A stretch of 42,108 bases of DNA from DASYQV01 sp036005125 (GTDB lineage Bacteria; Acidobacteriota; Vicinamibacteria; Vicinamibacterales; UBA2999). The translations under genes were made by a program, and so were the position numbers. Positions 36,221-42,108 of this stretch are shown one piece after another (position 1 is the first letter of the stretch; each line of letters starts with the position of its first letter). The notes below the pieces were generated by a model. The model did not search any database. It was not told where the DNA came from and saw nothing but the letters and a program-made list of their open reading frames with translations. Location: the NCBI GenBank assembly GCA_036005125.1, contig DASYQV010000176.1, positions 1 to 42,108 of the forward strand, read 5' to 3'.

Positions 36221-37543
36221 GTGACTACCCCCAAACCCGACGATTCGTTCGATTCCATCATCATCGGCTCCGGTACGGCCGGGGCCACGCTCGCGCGCCA
36301 GTTGAGCGCCAGCGGACGGACGGTGCTGCTGCTCGAGCGCGGCAAGTACCGCCCGCTCAAGGAGACCGTCTGGACCCTGGCCTCGATGTTCGATGAGGTC
36401 AAGGTCGCGGACAAGCTCAAGGACGCGCGGGTGTTTACCGCCGGCGGCTCCAGCGCCATGTATCTCGCCGTGATGGACGAACCCCCGATCGACGAATTTC
36501 GCGCCCTCGGCATCGATCTGGGCGCCGAGTACGACGAGGCCCGGCGCGAACTGCCGCTCGGCGAAATGCGGGACGAGTTGCTGAGTCCCCAGGCGCACCG
36601 GTTGAAGGAGGCCGCCCTCGCGGCCGGCTACGACTGGAAGAAGAAGCTGATGCTGATCGACCAGTCGATGTGCGACGGCGGCTATTGCTACGAGGCGAAA
36701 TGGAAGGCCCTGAGCTACGTCGATGAGGCGGTGCGTCTTGGCGCGAGGTTGCAGTGCCAGGCCCGGGTCGAGCGTGTGCTGATCGAGAACGGCCGTGCGG
36801 TCGGCGTCGAATGCCGGATCGCGGGTTCGCCGTTCGGCGGCCAGCCGACGCGCTTCCATGCCAGGAAGATCATCGTCTCGGCGGGCTCGCTCGCGACGCC
36901 CCTCATCCTGCGCAACAGCGGCTTGGCGGATGTCGCCACGAAGGGATATTACGTGGACCCCAGTTCAATCATGTTCGGCCGCATTCCCGGTCTACGGGGT
37001 CGCGACGGTTTCGCGGGCGCGTTCGGGACGACGCTGGACGACGGTACCAAGTTGCTCGATGCCAACGCCCACAAGCTGCCTTTCTACATGTTCATGATCC
37101 AGTTCCTGCATCCGATGCGCGTGTTTTCCTATGCCGAGCATGTCGGCATCATGGTGAAGGCGCACGACGCCGTCGGAGGCTCCCTCTCCGCGGACGGGCA
37201 CTACCACAAAGAGCTGGATCCCGCGGTCTTCGAAAAGCTCAAGCGCGGCGAGGACGCGGCGCGCCGCATCCTGGAACATGCGGGAGCGACGCGAATCTTC
37301 AAGAGCCCGCTGATGACAGGCGGGACCTTCGGCACTCTGCGGGTCGGGGACGACGTGGACGTGAGGCTGGAAACCCGCATCGACGATCTGCATGTCTGCG
37401 ACGGCTCGTTGATTCCGGAGAACGGAAGGGTGGCGCCGACGCTGACGCTGATCTGCCTGGCGAAATACCTCGCCAGGACCCTGACGAAACAATCGAACGC
37501 CTACCGCGAAGAACCGCGCCCGGAAGAAGCGCGCATCCGCTGA
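36221..37543 (+). CDS. GMC-family FAD-dependent oxidoreductase
   Basis: 440 residues from GTG 36221. N-terminal FAD fold DSIIIGSGTAGATLARQL...LLERG; C-terminal LHVCDGSLIPENGRVAPTLTLICLAKYLA, the usual GMC ending with FAD-binding and active-site region. It probably oxidises an alcohol on the released polyketide (tailoring); substrate unknown. The frame is open further upstream through the RND remnant, with a formal GTG at 36185; I start after that remnant because those residues are RND-derived. No good ribosome site is seen, so the start is uncertain. Confidence 0.88.
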   Translation: MTTPKPDDSFDSIIIGSGTAGATLARQLSASGRTVLLLERGKYRPLKETVWTLASMFDEVKVADKLKDARVFTAGGSSAMYLAVMDEPPIDEFRALGIDLGAEYDEARRELPLGEMRDELLSPQAHRLKEAALAAGYDWKKKLMLIDQSMCDGGYCYEAKWKALSYVDEAVRLGARLQCQARVERVLIENGRAVGVECRIAGSPFGGQPTRFHARKIIVSAGSLATPLILRNSGLADVATKGYYVDPSSIMFGRIPGLRGRDGFAGAFGTTLDDGTKLLDANAHKLPFYMFMIQFLHPMRVFSYAEHVGIMVKAHDAVGGSLSADGHYHKELDPAVFEKLKRGEDAARRILEHAGATRIFKSPLMTGGTFGTLRVGDDVDVRLETRIDDLHVCDGSLIPENGRVAPTLTLICLAKYLARTLTKQSNAYREEPRPEEARIR

Positions 37544-37544
37544 A

Positions 37545-37661
37545 CAATCCACCCTTCAAACCGAAAGGAAGAGACCATGAGCACAATTCACGCTCTGAAC
37601 CAAAAGGAAGAGACCGCGACCGCAATCCACCCTTTGAACCGGAAGGAAGAGACCATCGCCC
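37545..37661 (+). repeat. Three tandem 39-base units spanning the ribosome site and start of the START-domain gene
   Basis: Units 37545-37583, 37584-37622 and 37623-37661 share CAATYCAC...AACC.AAAGGAAGAGACC. Unit 1 carries the used AGGAAGAGACC-ATG; in unit 2 the ATG position is GCG and in unit 3 ATC. Thirteen codons per unit keep the frame. Confidence 0.85.
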
Positions 37662-38392
37662 CCCATTCAGTCAACACTGCCCCGAAGAAGGCGAAGTCCC
37701 CGCTCTGGAAGAAACTTTATGTCGCATTCACGCTGCTCGTGCTCGCCGGGATCGCCGCTGACACGATCTGGAAGGCATCGGGATCCGCCGAATGGAAGCT
37801 CGCCAAGGACGTGGACGGCGTGAAGGTATACACGCTGAAAGTCCCCGGCGACAGGTTGATCAAGACGAAAACGGTGATGGAAGGCGAATACACGCTGAGT
37901 CAACTCGCGGCGCCACACATCATTGATCATAATTTGGAAACTTGTAAGAAATGGATTCCCAATTGCATCGCTGTCACGCCCATAAAAGACTTTGATCCGG
38001 TAACGCGCTCCAGCGTGGACATGTGGAGGCTGGATTTCCCATCTCCGCTCTCGGATCGAGAGCTGCTGATCAGCACCATTGTTTCGCAAGACAAAGCAAG
38101 CAAGGCCGTGGCGCTTGACGCTGTTGTGTTGCCCAATGTCTTGCCGCACAACGACGGTATTGTCCGGGTTGAACAGATGCACAACCGTTGGAAGTTCACG
38201 CCGAATCGGAACGGGAAGGTCGAGGTCGAACTGATCCAGGATACCAATTTCGGCGGGTCGTTTCCGTACTTCCTGATGAACATGGTGATTGCTGATGAGA
38301 GTCACGCCTTCTTCCGCGACGAATTGAGAGAGATTCTGAAAGAGGAAAAATACGTCAACGCCAAGTTCGAGTTCATCGACGACATCCGCTGA
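37577..38392 (+). CDS. Membrane-anchored START-domain (lipid-binding) protein
   Basis: 271 residues. The N-terminus carries two translated copies of the 39-base repeat (NQKEET, NRKEET), then one membrane helix (KLYVAFTLLVLAGIAADTIW), then a START/Bet v1-like domain (EWKLAKDVDGVKVYTLKVPG..., MHNRWKFTPNRNGKVEVELIQDTNFGG). START domains bind a lipid or polyketide in a cavity; here it may hand product to the RND exporter or sequester it. Bases about 37910-38300 are less GC-rich than the neighbours, which hints at separate ancestry. A broken relative lies at 38562-38833. The ribosome site AGGAAGAG lies four bases before the ATG. Confidence 0.85.
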   Translation: MSTIHALNQKEETATAIHPLNRKEETIAPHSVNTAPKKAKSPLWKKLYVAFTLLVLAGIAADTIWKASGSAEWKLAKDVDGVKVYTLKVPGDRLIKTKTVMEGEYTLSQLAAPHIIDHNLETCKKWIPNCIAVTPIKDFDPVTRSSVDMWRLDFPSPLSDRELLISTIVSQDKASKAVALDAVVLPNVLPHNDGIVRVEQMHNRWKFTPNRNGKVEVELIQDTNFGGSFPYFLMNMVIADESHAFFRDELREILKEEKYVNAKFEFIDDIR

Positions 38393-38561
38393 CGGCGCTC
38401 TGCCGGCGATAAAGCGGTTGCGATGCGTTATCTCCCGATCCCGGGCACGAGCCGCAGGACATCGCCGTCTATCGCCTTGACGCAGTTCCGAAGCGCTGGC
38501 CCGCTCCTCGCGCTGTCGTGAGGACCTGGCGTTCCAACCCACCTGCACACCTGCCAGGATT
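38393..38561. other. Gap between the START gene and its broken copy
   Basis: No open frame with recognisable homology, no clear promoter and no terminator with a T-tract were seen. Confidence 0.5.
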
Positions 38562-38833
38562 AGTTCCCCAATTGCGTCGAATTCACCCGCATCGTGAATT
38601 TCGGCCCGGTCACAGGCTACGATCTCGACATGTGGCGCCTTTACTTCCCGTTCCTGTTCGACGATCGCGAACTGCTGATCAGCACGATCGTCTCGCAGGA
38701 TGCCAAGACGAAGGCGGTAGGTCTCGACATGGCGTCGCCGAACAGGGGCCTCACAACAAGGGCAGGGTCCGCTTCCAGCGCATGCACAACCGTTGGCAGT
38801 TCACGCCGCTGGCGGACGGCAAGGTCGAGGTCG
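38562..38833 (+). pseudogene. Fragment of a second START-domain gene
   Basis: FPNCVEFT..., YDLDMWRLYFPFLFDDRELLIS and TIVSQDAKTKAV match IPNCIAVT..., SSVDMWRLDFPSPLSDRELLIS and TIVSQDKASKAV of the intact protein. A frameshift at about 38745 separates this from RVRFQRMHNRWQFTPLADGKVEV. Both ends are missing. Confidence 0.85.
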
Positions 38834-38862
38834 TTTCCCGGCGCGGGCCTCCTAGTTAGTTA

Positions 38863-39075
38863 GAGATCGCCCGCAACCTGGCGGGCGATCGGCGGGTCCT
38901 TCGGATCACCGACATCGTCTGGGCGCATCCCGTGAGCTTCCGGAGGGGTCTGCAGGACCTTTGGATCGTGCTTGTACCCGTCAACGGGCGCGTCGACCAC
39001 GCGATCTCGTCGCTGGACGAAGAAAGCCAGACGGTCGTCTATTCCGAAGGGTGGCTCGAGCTTCTCGCGGGTTGA
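38863..39075 (+). pseudogene. Fragment of a PKS dehydratase (DH) domain
   Basis: Frame 38863-39075 reads RVLRITDIVWAHPVSFRR..., LDEESQTVVYSEGWLEL, then stop. It lines up with the central DH region of the first PKS (RVQRLKDIFWTQPLVLAE..., LDDEQEEVVHCEG). Catalytic motifs and the rest of the PKS are absent. Confidence 0.75.
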
Positions 39076-39177
39076 ATGAAGGACAACATGTACCTGGATT
39101 TCGCCGACAAGGAATCGTTCGCCGCCTACCGCTTGCGGAGTGGGCGAGACGCGACGATGGTGTTCTCCTTCCGCTAG
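39076..39177 (+). other. Short unrecognised reading frame between two PKS-type fragments
   Basis: 33 codons from ATG 39076, reading MKDNMYLDFADKESFAAYRL..., in the graveyard between the DH and HMGS fragments. No homology recognised; probably another fragment. Confidence 0.25.
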
Positions 39178-39352
39178 GAATCGAGTCGGTCGACGTGTGC
39201 GCAGGTGGCGTCCTTGTCGACGTGGAGAAGCTCGCGCGCCATCGAGGCCGGGACGTCACGCGGTTCGCGAACCTCATGAAGGAAAAAGTCGGCGGCGCTG
39301 CCCTACGAGGACCCCATCACCTTCGGCGTGAACGCCGCCCGGCCCCTCGTCT
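39177..39352 (+). pseudogene. Fragment of a second HMG-CoA-synthase homologue (N-terminus)
   Basis: GIESVDVCAGGVLVDVEKLARH and RFANLMKEK match the intact HMGS (GIEAMNVFAGTAFLDVRKLAEH, RFENLLMKEK). A frameshift near 39300 leads to ALPYEDPITFGVNAARPL, against ALPYEDPITFAINAAKPI. The catalytic part is missing. Confidence 0.88.
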
Positions 39353-39840
39353 CCAGGAAGCGCAGCTCGTTCTCCGGAACAGTTCTCCCGGCCGGGCAGC
39401 CACGTTGAGAACGCCGCGGCGATGCCCTTCGAACCGAACGCGGACACAGGCGTGGGCGACCGGGGCAGCCAGCCCCTCGATGTTCGTCGACATGCGCGCG
39501 CACCGGGTGGTGTTCCGCGCCTCCATTCGGTGCCCGCTCCTGAACACTCCTGCGCAGAGATACTCGGTCAGGCACGAGGTTGCGATCTCACTGAGCTGAT
39601 CGAGGCTTTCTTAGCCGTTGATTTGCGCGGCGACGTCCGCGGGGATCGCGAGCTCCTGTCCCGTTTTTCAAGCGCCTCGCTGATCACCCGCACCCTCTTT
39701 TCATGGGCAGAGCGCATCGTCTCCAGATCGTGCTGGGCCATCTCGTCGAGTGGCGTCCTAGACAGGACGTCGATGGCGCTCTCCGCGAGATCCCCGGCTG
39801 ATCTGGGATCGGGAGCGCCGCCAGGCTCAGTTTTCGGACA
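39353..39840. other. Gene-poor stretch after the fragments
   Basis: No + strand gene supported. On the - strand a broken frame reads LSRTPLDEMAQHDLETMRS... and, one frame over, ELAIPADVAAQING followed by a stop at 39611-39613. This could be a frameshifted short gene of unknown function, but I cannot name it. Confidence 0.3.
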
Positions 39841-39870
39841 TTGGGTCACAACATCGCTTCGCAGGTAGTC

Positions 39871-39885
39871 ATGATATTTCATCAT
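39871..39885 (+). promoter_or_regulatory. Probable operator of the antitoxin gene
   Basis: ATGAT-ATTTC-ATCAT inverted repeat six bases before the start codon at 39892, in a locally AT-rich stretch. Ribbon-helix-helix antitoxins usually repress their own promoter through such repeats. No reliable -35/-10 pair could be assigned. Confidence 0.45.
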
Positions 39886-39891
39886 ACTACT

Positions 39892-40134
39892 ATGCCGAAA
39901 GCCAAAGTCGCTCTGACGCTCGATGCGGAACTGTTGAGCCAACTCGACGCCCTAGTGGCTCAACGAATGTTTCGCAATCGTAGCCAAGCGGTGGAAGCGG
40001 CGCTTGCGGACAAGCTGCAACGCCTGGCGCGAACACGTCTCGCCCGTGAAAGCGCGAAGTTGAATCCTGCAGAGGAGCAGCGCCTTGCCGAAGAGTCCGT
40101 GATCGATGCTCTCGACGCATGGCCAGAATACTGA
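39892..40134 (+). CDS. Ribbon-helix-helix antitoxin of a MazEF-type toxin-antitoxin pair
   Basis: 80 residues. KVALTLDAELLSQLDALV, then FRNRSQAVEAALADKLQRL, is the CopG/Arc-type strand-helix-helix DNA-binding pattern. The C-terminal part (LNPAEEQRLAEESVIDALDAWPEY) would wrap the toxin. It overlaps the mazF start by 16 bases, the usual TA layout. The toxin is truncated, so this antitoxin now has no active partner here. ATG 39892 is chosen over an earlier in-frame start inside the operator region. Confidence 0.85.
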   Translation: MPKAKVALTLDAELLSQLDALVAQRMFRNRSQAVEAALADKLQRLARTRLARESAKLNPAEEQRLAEESVIDALDAWPEY

Positions 40135-40238
40135 GAGGCGAAGTCCGGTGGGCCGACCTCAGTCCTGTGCGCGGTCACGAGCAAGTCGGGCAACGCCTGG
40201 TCCTCATTCTCAGCCATGACACTCGCTTACGAGGTTGA
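40119..40238 (+). pseudogene. Truncated MazF/PemK-type endoribonuclease toxin
   Basis: ARILRGEVRWADLSPVRG and LVLILSHD are the first 35 or so residues of MazF-type toxins, which are normally 110 or so long. After SHD the sequence switches to the VOC gene next door and the frame ends at TGA 40236-40238. The break is a deletion or recombination joint near 40213-40220. Confidence 0.8.
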
Positions 40239-40419
40239 TGACGTCGAGGGGCTGCGTAAGCGACTCCACTCGGCGGGCTATCAAAACTCGACGCCCCCAA
40301 ACAACCCCTATCGGAAGCGCGTCTACTTCTACGACCCTGATGGTAACGATTGGGAGTTTGTCCAGTATCTGACAGACGATCCGGCGAAGCGAAACGATTA
40401 CGCGTTGCCCGACAAATGA
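40216..40419 (+). pseudogene. C-terminal half of a VOC/glyoxalase-family gene
   Basis: TLAYEVDDVEGLRKRLHSAGY and VYFYDPDGNDWEFVQYLTDD are typical of the second beta-alpha-beta-beta-beta unit of VOC proteins. The first half is missing because the gene is joined to mazF. The stop lies 15 bases before the attC site, as in integron gene cassettes. Confidence 0.8.
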
Positions 40420-40433
40420 CATCGAGCGAAGTG

Positions 40434-40516
40434 GCCCAACACCGAATGGAGCCGTCGCGCCAAATGACCCGTGCCATCATGTCGGTACGGCGCGCGGCTC
40501 ATTCGGAGCGTTATGC
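40434..40516 (+). other. Integron attC recombination site
   Basis: GCCCAAC (40434-40440) at one end and GTTATGC (40510-40516) at the other; GCCCAAC fits RYYYAAC, GTTATGC differs from GTTRRRY at one base. Inside, CCGAATGGAGCCG (40442-40454) pairs with CGGCTCATTCGG (40495-40506) with one unpaired base, the extrahelical base that is the mark of attC. Inner CGCGCC/GGCGCG also pairs. The 83-base length is normal. Confidence 0.75.
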
Positions 40517-40563
40517 GGCAACTTCAAGTCGCTCCAACAAGAATCGGTTTCGTGAGGACGAAA

Positions 40564-41859
40564 ATGAATGCACCATCACGCCATTTACTTCTGGCCGTAC
40601 TATTCACCCTTGGCGGCTCATCCGTTTTCGCCCAGACCCCCGACGCGCGCCTCGAAACGGCCATCGGACACATCGTTCCGGCGATCACGGCAATACGACA
40701 TCAAATCCATCAACATCCGGAATTGTCGAACCGCGAGTTCCAGACCGCCGAATTGGTCGCCGCGCACCTCCGCTCGCTCGGTTTGGACGTCCAGACCAAG
40801 ATCGCGCACACGGGGGTTGTCGGGGTTCTAAAGGGTGGACGTCCCGGCCCGGTTGTCGCCGTACGCGCCGACATGGACGCGCTGCCTGTCATCGAAGACA
40901 CTCCCTACCCGTTCCGATCCACCGTGCGAACGACTTACAGCGGGCAGGAAGTCGGCGTCATGCACGCCTGCGGTCATGACGTTCACACGGCCGTTATGCT
41001 TGGCGTGGCGTCGGTCCTGGCGTCCGTCCGTGACCAAGTGCAGGGCACCGTGATGTTTATCTTCCAACCAGCAGAAGAAGGTGCACCTTCCGGGGAAGAA
41101 GGAGGGGCGCAGCTCATGCTCAAGGAGGGACTGTTCCAAGATCTGCATCCGAGCGCAGTATTCGGGCTGCACTCGAATGCTGACATACCTGTGGGGAAGA
41201 TCGGCTACGCGCCCGGCGCGACGAATGCCTCGTCCGACGCGTTCAACATCACTCTAATGGGTAGGTCGGCGCATGCGCCATTTCCACAATTGAGCGTTGA
41301 CCCCGTGGTGATGGCCGCACAAGCCGTGCTGGCGCTTCAAACGATTCGATCACGCAACCTCTCACCTTTTGAGCCAAGCGTCATTACGGTAGCGGAGATT
41401 CACGGCGGAGTGCGGAACAACATCATCCCGGAGGACGTGCGGCTTGGGGGAACTGTCCGGTTGTTTAGCGCTCAGGCGCAGGATGAGGTCGAGCGGCGGA
41501 TGGGGCAGATCCTGGGCGGCATAGCACAGGCGGCGGGCGGATCGTACAAACTCGAGTACTCGCGCGGATATCCTTCATCAGTCAACAATACTGCGCTCGT
41601 CGAGCGAACGCTTCCAGCGATCGAGCGCAGCGTGGGAAAAGAGAACGTTCAGCGAGGCGCGCCGTCGATGGCAGCTGACGATTTTGCCTACTTCGCGGAG
41701 GAGGTTCCGGCATTTTTCTTTCGTCTCGGGACCGTCAAACCGGGCACGACCTCTGGCAACAACCACACGCCGACGTTCATGGCCGACGACGGCGCTATAC
41801 CGGTCGGGATTCGGGTGATGGTGAACGTCCTTCTCGATTACCTCCGCAGCGCCGCATAA
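40564..41859 (+). CDS. Exported M20-family amidohydrolase (hippurate/IAA-amino-acid hydrolase type)
   Basis: 431 residues. A signal peptide (RHLLLAVLFTLGGSSVFAQ) points to the periplasm. Metal and catalytic motifs of M20D enzymes: VRADMDALPV, MHACGHDVHTAVML, FIFQPAEEG and GLHSN, with a late His in NNHTPTF. Such enzymes cleave amide bonds of N-acyl amino acids or similar. AGGA eight bases before the ATG at 40564 supports that start over the longer frame from 40471, which overlaps the attC site. No clear link to the polyketide pathway; codon use is less biased to GC than in the PKS genes. Confidence 0.92.
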   Translation: MNAPSRHLLLAVLFTLGGSSVFAQTPDARLETAIGHIVPAITAIRHQIHQHPELSNREFQTAELVAAHLRSLGLDVQTKIAHTGVVGVLKGGRPGPVVAVRADMDALPVIEDTPYPFRSTVRTTYSGQEVGVMHACGHDVHTAVMLGVASVLASVRDQVQGTVMFIFQPAEEGAPSGEEGGAQLMLKEGLFQDLHPSAVFGLHSNADIPVGKIGYAPGATNASSDAFNITLMGRSAHAPFPQLSVDPVVMAAQAVLALQTIRSRNLSPFEPSVITVAEIHGGVRNNIIPEDVRLGGTVRLFSAQAQDEVERRMGQILGGIAQAAGGSYKLEYSRGYPSSVNNTALVERTLPAIERSVGKENVQRGAPSMAADDFAYFAEEVPAFFFRLGTVKPGTTSGNNHTPTFMADDGAIPVGIRVMVNVLLDYLRSAA

Positions 41860-41997
41860 CCGGCGACTGCACCCGACGGCCACGCGATCCTGTATGGCCG
41901 CGGGTGAGTCGCGATCGTTGGGCCGACACGAATTCCGGAAGGATCATCAACGATAATCGCGGCGGCACAGCGCGCAGGTCGGACACATAGGAGCGGT

Positions 41998-42022
41998 GTA
42001 GGGCGGACTGCCCGGTCCGACC
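41998..42022. repeat. Possible single GTAG-headed palindrome
   Basis: GTAG followed by GGCGGAC and GTCCGACC with a short loop and one mismatch. It resembles one arm of the pairs at 8254, 12411 and 15117. The 41860-41997 stretch holds nothing else I can support. Confidence 0.45.
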
Positions 42023-42062
42023 ACGGGCAACCAACGACCGCGGATGAGCGTAGAATGCTGCT

Positions 42063-42108
42063 GTGAAGATCGAGGAACTTGAGGCGGCAGCTCTGAGGCT
42101 TGACCCGA
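42063..42108 (+). CDS. Start of a probable addiction-module component (TIGR02574-like), truncated by the window end
   Basis: GTG 42063 opens KIEELEAAALRLDP, the typical opening of the small 'putative addiction module component' antitoxin family. TAGAAT at 42051-42056 could be a -10 box, which would make the message nearly leaderless. Only 15 residues are visible. Confidence 0.5.
   Translation, partial: MKIEELEAAALRLDP

Noticed and set aside
39300..39600. Small genes on either strand between the HMGS fragment and the antitoxin
   Set aside because: Overlapping short frames on several strands with no family resemblance; none can be preferred.
40350..40600. Longer start for the amidohydrolase at 40471
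   Set aside because: It would place the attC site inside the coding region and put 31 residues before a normal signal peptide; the ATG at 40564 has a ribosome site.

Overview
This window holds most of the 3' half of a trans-acyltransferase (trans-AT) polyketide synthase (PKS) cluster from a GC-rich Gram-negative bacterium. The evidence is the PKS architecture (no AT domains inside the megasynthases and one free-standing AT), an outer-membrane beta-barrel protein and an RND exporter inside the operon, and short GTAG-headed palindromic pairs in intergenic gaps. Those pairs look like REP/BIME repeats of Xanthomonadales-type Gammaproteobacteria, so I favour that group, with low confidence. Nearly everything up to 38.4 kb is on the + strand. 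Many genes overlap by ATGA or GTGA, so the block reads as one long operon that begins outside the window.

Layout. 1-8246: two PKS proteins, KR-ACP-KS-DH (5' end missing) and DH-KR-ACP-KS. 8323-15100: a beta-branching cassette (HMG-CoA-synthase homologue, two enoyl-CoA hydratase homologues, a decarboxylating KS with Cys replaced by Ser), the trans-acting malonyl AT, a hotdog thioesterase and a frameshifted MDR oxidoreductase. 15194-25789: a giant PKS, ACP-DUF-SH-KS-DH-KR-ACP-KS-DH(degenerate), where SH is a PLP-dependent beta-eliminating-lyase-like domain and DUF looks like a GNAT/DUF2156-type fold. 25790-31962: an outer-membrane protein, a free-standing class III aminotransferase and an RND/MMPL exporter. 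32291-36028: a terminal PKS, ACP-KS(His-less)-ACP-TE. 36221-38392: a GMC oxidoreductase and a membrane-anchored START-domain protein. 38.4-39.4 kb is a graveyard of PKS-type gene fragments (START, DH, HMGS). 39.9-40.5 kb is a small cassette-like segment with an antitoxin gene, a broken mazF, a broken VOC gene and a convincing integron attC site. An exported M20 amidohydrolase and the start of another antitoxin gene follow.

How the genes work together (inference). The chain is extended by the first two proteins and reaches a KS whose ACP lies on the next PKS protein. The beta-branching cassette sits exactly between those two halves, and the receiving half carries ACP-DUF-SH. That combination is the known hallmark of leinamycin-family sulfur insertion. 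Here, unlike leinamycin where it is terminal, the chain goes on to further KS modules. The next split module (KS with dead DH, then aminotransferase gene, then ACP) suggests a beta-amine before transfer through a non-elongating KS to the thioesterase, perhaps giving a macrolactam.

The region also records its own history. Fragments of a thioesterase, an aminotransferase tail and an RND protein sit at exactly the places expected if an aminotransferase / PKS-TE / RND unit had been duplicated in tandem and then pruned to one copy of each. Three palindrome- or repeat-rich inserts lie in frame inside PKS genes. An amber codon and a one-base frameshift lie about 210 bases apart around 15.0-15.2 kb, and should be checked as sequence errors before being taken as biology.
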